Shown: positions 1 through 7,998 of the stretch, piece by piece
How the letters are laid out: the number at the start of each line of letters is the position of its first letter
Position numbering within the stretch: position 1 is the stretch's first letter
Source of the DNA: Streptacidiphilus jiangxiensis
GTDB lineage: Bacteria; Actinomycetota; Actinomycetes; Streptomycetales; Streptomycetaceae
Assembly (NCBI RefSeq): GCF_900109465.1
Contig: NZ_FOAZ01000010.1
Location: 62,001-126,000, forward strand
Reading direction: 5' to 3'
DNA: 64,000 nt
Made by a program: the position numbers and the translations under genes
Notes under the pieces: model-generated
What the model was told of the DNA's origin: nothing
Databases searched by the model: none
What the model saw: only the letters and a program-made list of their open reading frames with translations

Positions 1-169
1 GGCGCATGTCCGTCCAGGTGGAGTCGATGTGGTCGAGGCAGGACTGGCGTGGGCCGCGAGTGCCCTCGGCGTGCCAGCCGGCGGGCAGGTCTCGGTCGGC
101 GCGCCAGATGGAGTACTGGTCCTCGTCGTTGCGGACGACGAGGTACTCGGGTTCCTGAACCGTGGTCAT
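1..169 (-). CDS. mbtH: MbtH-like NRPS accessory protein (3' end cut off by window edge)
   Basis: MbtH proteins are small chaperone-like partners that bind and activate NRPS adenylation domains. The minus strand reads from an ATG at 169, giving 56 residues before the left edge. These contain the family signature: an N-D-E-x-Q-Y-S-I-W block, then L-P-A-G-W, a Cys-Leu pair, and the closing W-T-D-M-R near residues 52-56. Full family members are about 65-75 residues, so only the last few codons are missing. A strong GGGAGGAG ribosome site lies just upstream. It is transcribed away from the NRPS genes at 361-21694 but very probably serves their adenylation domains. The family assignment is secure; which adenylation domain depends on it is inference. 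Confidence 0.9.
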   Translation of the reverse strand, partial: MTTVQEPEYLVVRNDEDQYSIWRADRDLPAGWHAEGTRGPRQSCLDHIDSTWTDMR

Positions 170-360
170 GCGCGGGGCTCCTCCCAGCGGGGTCGATGCA
201 CGGGGACCAGCGTGGACGTGGGCGGGCGGGGGCGCACAGGGGAGAACGAGCGGGCGGGGCCGCCGTCGTGACTGCCGGTTCTTCTCTGTCGGGGCACGGC
301 CGCGCGGCGGCAGGGTGCTGAGGAGTCGCCCCTCGCCGCCACCCTGGAAGGAGTCCCGCC
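170..360. promoter_or_regulatory. Divergent intergenic region between mbtH and the NRPS operon
   Basis: This 191-bp gap separates two divergently transcribed genes, so it should hold promoters for both directions. An AAGGAG ribosome site at about 344-350 decides the ATG at 361 of the first LanB-type gene. I could not identify convincing -10/-35 boxes or an operator by eye. Confidence 0.4.
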
Positions 361-2694
361 ATGTCGTCGGACGTCCCCGAGAACGTGCTGCTGCCCGGTG
401 GGGGGTGGCGGCTGTGGGAGCACTTCGCCCTGCGTGGTCCCGGCTTCCCCGCCGAGGGGGTGCTGCGCATGGCACCGGCCGGACTGGCCGAGGCCGCGGA
501 CAAGTTCGGGCCGAAGGACGCCCTCGCCGGCCCCGACTGGGAGACGTTCGGGTCCGCGCTGGAGGAGGCCGCCGTCGAGACGGCCCGCCACCTGCAGACG
601 ATCGCCGCGACGCCCCGCTTCCGCGCCGCCGTGGCCTGGCAGAACCCGGCCGTGCTGCGCACCGGCATCGCACCGTTCCTGAACTGGACGCCGACCGCGG
701 CGAGCCGCACCAGCATGCCGCGCCAGCGCGAGGAGTTGGTCGCGCACTACTGGCAGCGATTCTGCGTCAAGAACGACACCATCGGCTTCTTCGGCCCCGT
801 CGGCTGGGGGCGCTGGGACCTGTCGACGCAGGGCGTCGAGATCGCGCCCGGCGACGGCTTCCTCGCCGTCTCCCGGGTGTACTTCGCCAGCTGGGGTATC
901 GACGCGCTCGCCAAGTCGCTCGGCGAGGACCCGGAGCTGATGGCGTGGATGCCGCCCACCCGCGTCTCGTTCGTCCGCGTCGGGGACGACGGCACGGTCC
1001 GCGTGCCCGGCCGGCCGCCGCAGGAGATCGCCGAGCCGGACCGCGCGGTGCTGCTGCGCTGTGACGGCACCCGCACCGCCGCCGTGATCGCCGAGGCGCT
1101 GGGTGAGACCCCGGACGCGGTGGTGGAGTCGGTGCGCCGACTGGCCCGCAAGCGCTGGGTGCGCTGGCAGGTGGACGTGCCCGCGAGCACCTACCCGGAG
1201 CAGGCGCTGCGCGCCGTGCTGGAGCGGGTCGGCGACGCGGGGCCGCGCGAGCGGGCGCTCGCCAAGCTGGAGGTGCTGGAGCGCGGCCGGGACGCCGTGC
1301 AGGCGGCCGGGATGGACGCGGACGCGCTGACCGCCGCCGTGGCCGCGCTGGAGGCGGACTTCGCGGAGCTGACCGCGACGGAGGCGCAGCGCGCCAAGGG
1401 CGAGCGGACGGCGCCCTGCCGCGGCCTCGTCTACAGCGACTCCCGCCGCGCCGCGACGGCGACGCTCGGCACCGCGCTGCTGGACGAGCTGGGCCCGCTG
1501 GAGCTGTGCCTGACTGCGGCGCGCTGGATGACGAACCGCTTCGCCGAGGTGATGGAGGGCCGTATCCACGAGGCGTGGCGACGCCTGAAGGAGCGCAGCG
1601 GCGGCGAAGGCGTCGACCTCGGCTCCCTGTGGCTGGAGTGCCTGCCCTCGCCGCACCCGATGTCCAAGGTGGACATCGTCGCGATCCAGCAGGAGCTGCG
1701 CGCCAAGTGGGCGCGCGTGCTGGACGTGCCCGAGGGTGTGCGCCGGGTGCGCCTGAGCTCGGCGGACCTGGCCGCCAAGGTGACCGAGGAGTTCGACGAG
1801 CCGGGCTCGGGCTGGTCGCTGGCCCGCTACTTCAGCCCGGACCTGCTGCTGCTGGCCGAGAGCGCCGACGCGGTCGCCCGCGGCGAGTTCGAATTGGTGC
1901 TGGGCGAGATGCACTGCGCGCTCAACACCATGGGCGCCTCGCTCTTCGTGCACCAGCACCCGGACCGGGACGAGCTGATCGCCGAGACCTCCCGGGACTT
2001 CCCCGGCCCGCGGCTGCTGCCGATGCTGGCCAAGGAGCTGCCGATCAAGTGGTCGGCCCGCAGCCGCCCGTCGCTGGACCGGCCGCAGGACCACGTGGTG
2101 GCGCTGGTCGACCAGACCGGCGACCCGTACCGACCGCGCACCGCACTGGCCGCGGACGTCGAGGTGGTCGAGGGCGAGGACGGCCGCCTGGTGGTGGTGC
2201 TGCCGGACGGCGTGCGCTACCCGGTGCTCGACGCCTACGCGAACACCCTCACCCAGAAGGCGATGGACCGCTTCACGATCCACCCGGAGGGCGACCACAC
2301 GCCCAGGATCACCGTGGACAAGGTCGTCGTCGCCCGCGAGACCTGGCAGCTGCCCGTCGCCGAACTCGCCGCGTTCGCGGACGAGAAGACCGAGGCGGGC
2401 CGGTTCGTGCGGGCCCGGCAGTGGCAGCGCGAACGGGAGCTGCCGCGCTTCGTCTTCGTGGTCTCGCCGACCGAACCGCGTCCGTTCTACGTGGACTTCG
2501 ACAGCCCGGTCTACGTGACGATCCTGGCCAAGGCGGCGCGCCGGCTCGCCCGCAAGGACCCGCAGGCGCGGCTGAAGGTCAGCGAGATGCTGCCGACGCC
2601 CGAGCAGGCCTGGCTGACCGACGACGAGGGCCACGCCTACACCAGCGAGCTGCGGTTCGTCGCCGTGGACCAGACCGTCCCGGGGGTGTCGTGA
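361..2694 (+). CDS. LanB-type protein (lantibiotic dehydratase N-domain / PEARL-like), copy 1
   Basis: Related proteins use aminoacyl-tRNA. LanB enzymes glutamylate Ser/Thr with Glu-tRNA, and PEARLs add amino acids to peptide C-termini. This 777-residue protein looks like the LanB N-terminal (glutamylation) domain only. The family's Arg-rich TPFGLF segment appears here as K-N-D-T-I-G-F-F-G-P-V-G-W-G (about residues 137-150), and the domain-closing segment L-P-R-F-V-F with D-F-D-S-P lies near residues 695-720. No separate SpaB-C/elimination domain follows. It is the first gene of an operon whose next genes overlap by 1-4 nt (A domain, PLP enzyme, carrier protein) and end with a paralogue at 5521-7806. 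Such a protein inside an NRPS operon suggests tRNA-dependent tailoring of a carrier-bound amino acid, which is inference. Start ATG has a good AAGGAG. Confidence 0.8.
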   Translation: MSSDVPENVLLPGGGWRLWEHFALRGPGFPAEGVLRMAPAGLAEAADKFGPKDALAGPDWETFGSALEEAAVETARHLQTIAATPRFRAAVAWQNPAVLRTGIAPFLNWTPTAASRTSMPRQREELVAHYWQRFCVKNDTIGFFGPVGWGRWDLSTQGVEIAPGDGFLAVSRVYFASWGIDALAKSLGEDPELMAWMPPTRVSFVRVGDDGTVRVPGRPPQEIAEPDRAVLLRCDGTRTAAVIAEALGETPDAVVESVRRLARKRWVRWQVDVPASTYPEQALRAVLERVGDAGPRERALAKLEVLERGRDAVQAAGMDADALTAAVAALEADFAELTATEAQRAKGERTAPCRGLVYSDSRRAATATLGTALLDELGPLELCLTAARWMTNRFAEVMEGRIHEAWRRLKERSGGEGVDLGSLWLECLPSPHPMSKVDIVAIQQELRAKWARVLDVPEGVRRVRLSSADLAAKVTEEFDEPGSGWSLARYFSPDLLLLAESADAVARGEFELVLGEMHCALNTMGASLFVHQHPDRDELIAETSRDFPGPRLLPMLAKELPIKWSARSRPSLDRPQDHVVALVDQTGDPYRPRTALAADVEVVEGEDGRLVVVLPDGVRYPVLDAYANTLTQKAMDRFTIHPEGDHTPRITVDKVVVARETWQLPVAELAAFADEKTEAGRFVRARQWQRERELPRFVFVVSPTEPRPFYVDFDSPVYVTILAKAARRLARKDPQARLKVSEMLPTPEQAWLTDDEGHAYTSELRFVAVDQTVPGVS

Positions 2695-4223
2695 TGCGCA
2701 CCTTCGCCGACGAGATCGCCGCTCACGGCGCCGCCGCTCCGGACCGCGTGGCGCTGACCACGCCCACCGGGGACGTGACCTACGGCGAGCTCGCCGCGCG
2801 CGTCGAGGCGGTGGCGGGCCTGCTGCGCAGGGCCGGCGCGGGCCCGGAACGGGTCTGCGCGGTCGCCGTGGAGCGCGGGCCGGACGCGGTGGTGGCCATG
2901 GCCGCCGTGGTCCGCGCGGGGGCGGCGTTCCTCACCCTGGACGTCGAGCAGCCGCCCGCCCGCCTGACCGCGCTGGTCACGAGCGGCGGCGCGGACCTGC
3001 TGCTGGCGGCCGACGACGCGCTCGCGGCGCGCCTGGACCTGCCGATCCCGGGACGCCCGGTGCTGCTGACGGACGAGACGACGGCGACAGCGACGGGGAC
3101 GGGGACAGCGACGGCGCGCCGCGAACCGGTGGCGGTCACGCCCGACCTGCTCGCCTACGTCAGTCACACCTCCGGTACGACCGGCGAGCCCAGTGCCGTG
3201 CTGATCGAACACCGCGGGCTGGACAACTACCTCCGGTTCGTGGCCCGTGACTTCGGCCTCGGGCCGGACACGGTCGCCCTGCAGGTCGCGCCGCTGGGCT
3301 ACGACGCCTCCATCCGCGACACCTTCGCGCCGCTGCTGGCGGGCGGACGGGTCGTGCTGCTGCCGCGCGGCGAGGTGCTGCGGCCCGAGTCGTTCGGCCC
3401 GGCGGTGCGGCAGTACGGCGTCAACACCCTGCTGAGCGTGACGCCGTCGTTCCTCTCCCACCTGGCCGGGCGGCCGGACGCCGGCGAACTGCTGGACGGG
3501 GTCCGCCTCATGGTCTCCAGCGGCGAGTCACTGCGCCCCTACCTGACCGCCGGCGGACGGGCGTTGGTGCCCGGCCGGCTGGTGAACCAGTACGGGCCGA
3601 CCGAGTGCACGATGACCTCGACGCGGCACACCGTCCCCGCCGCCGCGCCCGACACCGACAACGACGTCATCGGCACCCCGATCGACGGGGTGGTCGTCCG
3701 GCTCCTCGACGCGTCACTCGCTCCCGTCGCCGACGGCGAGGTGGGCGAGGTGTGCATCGGCGGCGCCGGAGTGGCCCGCGGCTACCGCGCCCGTCCCGGC
3801 CGTACCGCCGAGCGCTTCGTGCCGGACCCGCTCGGCCCACCCGGCGCCCGCCTCTACCGGACCGGCGACCTGGCCCGACGCAGCCCGGACGGCCTGCACT
3901 ACCTGGGCCGCAGCGACCGGCAGATCAAGATTCGCGGCTACCGGGTGGACCCGGCCGAGGTCGAGGGCGCGCTGCTGACCCACGACGCGGTCGCCGGCGC
4001 CGTCGTCACCGCCGACACCGACGCCCAGGGGCGGGTCTTCCTGCTGGCCCACGTCACCGGCACGTTGGACACCGTCACCGATCCGGCGCTGCGCCTGCAC
4101 CTGGCCCGGACCCTGCCGCCCTACCTGATGCCGCGCCGGTTCGTCCGCCTTGCCGAACTGCCCACCACGCGCGGCGGCAAGACCGACCGCACCGCGCTCG
4201 CCCAGGCGGGAGCAGGCCGATGA
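2694..4223 (+). CDS. Stand-alone NRPS adenylation domain
   Basis: Activates an amino or aryl acid as the adenylate and loads it on a carrier protein, most likely the free one at 5224-5478. The protein is 509 residues with no condensation or carrier domain. Core motifs are visible: A3 as T-S-G-T-T-G-E-P-S-A-V (the usual Lys after Pro is Ser), A4 around G-Y-D-A-S, A5 N-Q-Y-G-P-T-E, A7 Y-R-T-G-D-L, A8 with G-R-S-D-R-Q-I-K-I-R-G-Y, and A10 G-G-K-T-D-R with the catalytic Lys kept. My manual specificity read is D-A-R-S-V-S-Q-M-T-K, which keeps Asp235 (so an alpha-amino acid is plausible) but matches no code I know. The ATG overlaps the previous stop (TGATG); a GTG three bases earlier is an alternative. 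Its own stop overlaps the next ATG. Confidence 0.92.
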   Translation: MRTFADEIAAHGAAAPDRVALTTPTGDVTYGELAARVEAVAGLLRRAGAGPERVCAVAVERGPDAVVAMAAVVRAGAAFLTLDVEQPPARLTALVTSGGADLLLAADDALAARLDLPIPGRPVLLTDETTATATGTGTATARREPVAVTPDLLAYVSHTSGTTGEPSAVLIEHRGLDNYLRFVARDFGLGPDTVALQVAPLGYDASIRDTFAPLLAGGRVVLLPRGEVLRPESFGPAVRQYGVNTLLSVTPSFLSHLAGRPDAGELLDGVRLMVSSGESLRPYLTAGGRALVPGRLVNQYGPTECTMTSTRHTVPAAAPDTDNDVIGTPIDGVVVRLLDASLAPVADGEVGEVCIGGAGVARGYRARPGRTAERFVPDPLGPPGARLYRTGDLARRSPDGLHYLGRSDRQIKIRGYRVDPAEVEGALLTHDAVAGAVVTADTDAQGRVFLLAHVTGTLDTVTDPALRLHLARTLPPYLMPRRFVRLAELPTTRGGKTDRTALAQAGAGR

Positions 4224-5227
4224 CCGCACCCACGCTCCTCGCCGGGCCCGACTTCCGGCCCGCCGGTCGGCAGGACCTGCTCGACCCGGCCGAGGTGGCC
4301 CTTGCCGCCGCCCGCCTGGACGGCCGCGTCCGACACACCCCCCTGCTCCCGTTCCTGCCGGGGCTGCGGCTGAAGGCCGAGCACCTGCAGCACAGCGGCT
4401 CGTTCAAGTTGCGCGGCGCGACCAACGCCGTGCTCGCCCTGCAGGCGGACCGCGTCGTCACCGGCTCCTCCGGCAACCACGGCATCGCACTGGCCCGGCT
4501 CGCCCGTGACCTCGGCATCGAGCTGACGGTCGTGCTGGCCGCCGGAGCCAACCCGGACAAGGCCGCGCTGATCGCCGCCCTCGGCGCCCGCACTGTCACC
4601 GTGTCCGGCGGGGTCGCCGAACGCGAGTTGCGGGCGCAGGAGTTGGCCGAGGCGAGCGGGTCCGTACTGATCCCCTCCTCCGACCACGCACTGGTGGTCG
4701 CCGGGCAGGGCACGGTCGGCCGCGAGGTCCTGGCCGACTGCCCCGACGTGCGGACCCTCTACGTGCCCGCCGGGGGCGGCGGACTGCTGGCCGGCGTCTG
4801 CCTGTCCGCGCTGGACCATCCGGTCCGAGTGGTGGGCGTGGAACCGGCCAAGACCCCCCGCTACGCCCGATCCCTCGCCGCCGGACGCCCGTTGACGCTA
4901 CCGCCGAGCGACACCGTCGCCGACGGACTGCGCGGCCAGCGACCCGGCACCGTCACCTATCCCGTCGTCCGCGACCGGGTCGACGCCCTCGTCGCCGTCA
5001 CCGACGCCGAGATCCTCGCCGCGGCCGAACTCCTGGCCCGGCACGGCGTCGCCGCCGAACCCAGCGGAGCCGTCGCCGTGGCGGGGGCGCTCCGCCACCG
5101 CCTCACGGACAGCCCCACCCCCGCTGTCGCCGTCGTCTCCGGCGGCAACACCCCTGCGGCCCTGCGCGCCGCGACCGCACAACTCTCCCTGACCACCCTT
5201 CACGCACTCGAGGAGCAGTCGTCATGA
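4220..5227 (+). CDS. Threonine/serine dehydratase-like PLP enzyme (fold type II)
   Basis: Fold-type II PLP enzymes of this group deaminate threonine or serine to the 2-oxo acid through an enamine. The protein is 335 residues. The PLP lysine lies in S-G-S-F-K-L-R-G (about residue 54), the substrate loop is S-S-G-N-H-G (about 83-88), the phosphate-binding loop is P-A-G-G-G-G-L (about 180), and V-S-G-G-N closes the core near residue 310. There is no C-terminal ACT regulatory domain, so it resembles catabolic or biosynthetic short forms. It overlaps the adenylation gene by 4 nt and the carrier gene by 4 nt, so it is almost certainly part of the pathway. It may supply 2-oxobutyrate or a derived 2-aminobutyrate starter, or act on carrier-bound Thr/Ser. 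Diaminopropionate synthase is a less likely alternative. Confidence 0.85.
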   Translation: MTAPTLLAGPDFRPAGRQDLLDPAEVALAAARLDGRVRHTPLLPFLPGLRLKAEHLQHSGSFKLRGATNAVLALQADRVVTGSSGNHGIALARLARDLGIELTVVLAAGANPDKAALIAALGARTVTVSGGVAERELRAQELAEASGSVLIPSSDHALVVAGQGTVGREVLADCPDVRTLYVPAGGGGLLAGVCLSALDHPVRVVGVEPAKTPRYARSLAAGRPLTLPPSDTVADGLRGQRPGTVTYPVVRDRVDALVAVTDAEILAAAELLARHGVAAEPSGAVAVAGALRHRLTDSPTPAVAVVSGGNTPAALRAATAQLSLTTLHALEEQSS

Positions 5228-5478
5228 CCGTCACCACCGCCTCCGGCACCAGCACCGTCGAGCTCGTCGTCGCCGTCTACCAGGACGCCCTGGGCGTCAC
5301 CGGCCTCGACCAGGAGAGCGACTTCTTCGAGCACGGCGGCGACTCGCTCACCGCCTTCCAGATCACCAGCCGCCTGCAGGACGCGCTCGGCGCGGAGATC
5401 CCCGTCGCCCTGGTCTTCGCCTACCCGAGCCCGGTCGAGCTGGCCGAGGTGCTCGAAGCCGACTTCGGCCAGGCCTGA
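5224..5478 (+). CDS. Stand-alone peptidyl carrier protein
   Basis: An 84-residue acyl/peptidyl carrier protein. The phosphopantetheine attachment site reads D-F-F-E-H-G-G-D-S-L with Ser near residue 41, and the helical pattern on both sides is typical of a PCP. The ATG overlaps the upstream stop by 4 nt. Together with the stand-alone adenylation domain two genes upstream it forms a free loading pair, so one substrate is activated and modified in trans. The flanking LanB-type proteins and PLP enzyme are the natural candidates to act on what is tethered here, before transfer to the first condensation domain of the NRPS at 7999. Identity as a carrier is clear; partners are inferred from gene order. 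Confidence 0.95.
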   Translation: MTVTTASGTSTVELVVAVYQDALGVTGLDQESDFFEHGGDSLTAFQITSRLQDALGAEIPVALVFAYPSPVELAEVLEADFGQA

Positions 5479-5520
5479 CCGCCGCCCGGCACCCGACCAC
5501 GAAGAGCGAGGAGACCTGAG

Positions 5521-7806
5521 GTGACCGAGATCCGTCTGCCCGGCGGCCGCTGGCGGCTGTGGGAGCAGTTCGGCCTGCGCGGGCCGGGCTTCCCCGCCGA
5601 CGGGGTGCTGCGCCTCGCTCCCGGCGGCCTGGCCGGGGACGCCGACAAGTTCGGCCCCGACGACACCCTGGCCGGCCCCGACTGGGACGCCTTCGCCGAA
5701 CGCTTCGACGAGGCCGCCGTCACCACCGCCCACGAGCTGCAGGCGATCGCCCGCACACCCTCCTTCCGCGAGGCGGTGGCCTGGCAGAACCGGCCCGTGC
5801 TCGACTCCGGCGTCAAGCCGTTCCTCAACTGGACCCCGACCGCGGCCGGTCGCACCAGCATGCCGCGCCAGCGCGAGGAGCTGGTCGCGCACTACTGGCA
5901 GCGGTTCTGCGTCAAGAACGACACCATCGGCTTCTTCGGCCCCGTCGGCTGGGGTCGCTTCGACGGCGCGGCGTCCGACGCCGTGGACGTCGACCCCGGC
6001 GAGGGCCTGGTCGCGGCCACCGAACTGTACTTCGCCGGTTGGGCCGTGGACGCCCTCGCCGCGACCCTCGGCGCCGACCCGGCGGCCCGCGCGTGGATCG
6101 CGCCCCGGCGGGTGCCGTTCGTCCGCGTGGCGGACGAACACGTCGTGGTGCCCGGCCGCCCCCCTCAACCGGCGACGCCGGAGCTGCGGGCGGTGCTGTC
6201 CCGCTGCGACGGCGTCCGCACGGCGCACGCCCTGGCCGAGGAGCTGCCGGGGGTCGACGTCGCGGCCGCGCTGGACGAACTCGTGCGCCGCCGCTGGGCG
6301 GTGTGGCGCCTGGAACTCCCGGCGGACACCCGCCCCGAACGTCGCCTGCACGCCTGGCTGCACACCGTCGGCGACCCCGGCCTGCGCGAACGCGGGCTGC
6401 ACCGCCTGGAGTTGCTGGAACGCGGCCGTGAACGGGTGCGCCGGGCCGAGGGAGCGGAGGCACTCGTCGCCGCGATGTCTCTGCTGGAACGGGAGTTCGT
6501 CGAGCTGACGGAGACCGTCGCCGTCCGCGAGAAGTCCGCGGGTACGGCACCGTGCCGCGCCCTGGTCTACTCCGACTGCCGTCGCGCCGCGACGGCGCGG
6601 ATCGGCGACCGGGTGGCCGAGGAGCTCGCGGCGGCCCTGGAGCCGCTGCTGACGGCCGCCGGCTGGCTCACCTCCAAGCTGGCCGCGGAGGTGACGGCAC
6701 GCGCGGAGGAGGTGTACGACAAGCTCGCGGCGCAGGGACCGGTGGACCTGGCGTCGTTCTGGTTCGCCTGCATGCCGATCCTGCACGGTGACGCGCGGCG
6801 TGCGGCGCAGCGGCTCCAGGAGGAGTTCCAGGCACACTGGCATGCTGTCCTCGCCCCCGAGGAGGGCGTCCGGCGCATCCGGCGCGACCACGACTCCGTC
6901 GCCACGGAGGTGGCGCGAAGGTTCGCGTGGAACGGCGGCCCGGGCTGGACCGCGGCGCGCTACGCCAGTCCCGACGTGATGATCGCGGCGGAGAGCGCGG
7001 AGGCGATCGACCGAGGCGAGTACCGGTTCGTCCTGGGCGAGCTGCATCTCGCGTCGAACACGCTGGGCGCCTCGCTCTTCGTCCACCAGCACGCCGAGCC
7101 GGGCGAGTTGGCGGCGTTGACGGACGAGGACCACCCTGGACCGCGGCTGCTGCCACTGCTGCCGAAGGAGCACCGCGCGCGGCTCTCCGCCCGGGTCAAG
7201 TACGCCCTGCGCCGCCCCGAGGACTACCAGGTCGCCCTCGTCGACCAGACCGGCGACCCGGCCGATCCCCGGACGGTGCTGAGCGCCGACGTGTCGGTCG
7301 TCCGGCGGGACGACGGCCTGCGGCTGGTCCTGCCGGACGGTGCGGAGTTCCCCGCGGTCGACGCGTTCGCGCACGTGCTGACGACACTGGCGATGGACCT
7401 GTTCCAGGTCCTGCCGGAGACGGCCGGGCACAGCCCCCGCGTGACGGTGGGCCGCCTCGTGCTCGCCCGCGAGACGTGGCGCCTGCGCGCGTCGGACCTG
7501 ACCTTCGCCGAGGAGAAGGACGAACGCCGCCGCTTCGTCCGCGCCCGTCAGTGGCGCGAGCGCGAGGGCCTGCCCCGGTTCGCGTTCGTGGTCTCCCCGA
7601 CGGAGTCGCGGCCGTTCTACGTGGACTTCGACAGCCCGGTGTACATGAACGTGCTGGCGAAGGCGGTGAGGCGCCTGGCGCGCAAGGATCCGGACGGCCG
7701 GGTGGTCATCACGGAGATGCTGCCGTCCCCGGAACAGACCTGGCTCACGGACCAGGAGGGACACACGTACACCAGCGAACTGCGGTTCGTTGCAGTGACC
7801 TCTTAA
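5521..7806 (+). CDS. LanB-type protein (lantibiotic dehydratase N-domain / PEARL-like), copy 2
   Basis: Paralogue of the protein at 361-2694, 761 residues from a GTG start with GAGGAGACCTGAG upstream. The two share long near-identical blocks, for example W-Q-R-F-C-V-K-N-D-T-I-G-F-F-G-P-V-G-W-G and the C-terminal F-Y-V-D-F-D-S-P-V-Y. They diverge in the middle, so this is an old duplication within one operon and not a recent copy. Like copy 1 it appears to be the LanB glutamylation-type domain without an elimination domain. Two copies flanking a free A-PCP pair suggest either a heterodimer or two successive aminoacyl-tRNA-dependent steps. The stop codon TAA sits on the first base of a large inverted repeat that probably terminates this first transcript. 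Confidence 0.8.
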   Translation: MTEIRLPGGRWRLWEQFGLRGPGFPADGVLRLAPGGLAGDADKFGPDDTLAGPDWDAFAERFDEAAVTTAHELQAIARTPSFREAVAWQNRPVLDSGVKPFLNWTPTAAGRTSMPRQREELVAHYWQRFCVKNDTIGFFGPVGWGRFDGAASDAVDVDPGEGLVAATELYFAGWAVDALAATLGADPAARAWIAPRRVPFVRVADEHVVVPGRPPQPATPELRAVLSRCDGVRTAHALAEELPGVDVAAALDELVRRRWAVWRLELPADTRPERRLHAWLHTVGDPGLRERGLHRLELLERGRERVRRAEGAEALVAAMSLLEREFVELTETVAVREKSAGTAPCRALVYSDCRRAATARIGDRVAEELAAALEPLLTAAGWLTSKLAAEVTARAEEVYDKLAAQGPVDLASFWFACMPILHGDARRAAQRLQEEFQAHWHAVLAPEEGVRRIRRDHDSVATEVARRFAWNGGPGWTAARYASPDVMIAAESAEAIDRGEYRFVLGELHLASNTLGASLFVHQHAEPGELAALTDEDHPGPRLLPLLPKEHRARLSARVKYALRRPEDYQVALVDQTGDPADPRTVLSADVSVVRRDDGLRLVLPDGAEFPAVDAFAHVLTTLAMDLFQVLPETAGHSPRVTVGRLVLARETWRLRASDLTFAEEKDERRRFVRARQWREREGLPRFAFVVSPTESRPFYVDFDSPVYMNVLAKAVRRLARKDPDGRVVITEMLPSPEQTWLTDQEGHTYTSELRFVAVTS

Positions 7807-7909
7807 GGGGCGCGAGGAACTGCGCGACAAGCCACCGACGAGCAGATGGTCCTCAACGTTCAGGGCCATCCGCACGCCGTTGGTTTCTCGCGCAGTTCCT
7901 CGCGCCCCT
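7806..7909. repeat. 22-bp perfect inverted repeat (REP-like), copy 1; likely terminator
   Basis: Arms at 7806-7827 and 7888-7909 are exact reverse complements built around GGGGCGCGAGGAACT. The 60-nt loop holds a second small stem (GATGG/CCATC). It starts on the last base of the LanB copy 2 stop codon and ends about 90 bp before the NRPS start. The same element occurs at 24284-24384. I recall this GCGAGGAACTGCGCGA-type repeat as common between Streptomyces genes, where it can act as a bidirectional terminator or mRNA end. Confidence 0.85.
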
Positions 7910-7998
7910 GAGCTTGCGTTCGGCACTGCGCGTTCTTCCCTACTGGCCCCCCGGGCCCAAGCGGCAGTCTGCAGGAAACACCCGCTTGGAGGCCTACC

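Noticed and set aside
4220-5227. Diaminopropionate synthase (SbnA-like) instead of a threonine dehydratase
   Set aside because: The S-F-K-L-R-G and S-S-G-N-H-G motifs favour the threonine/serine dehydratase branch, and no SbnB-like dehydrogenase partner is nearby; not fully excluded.
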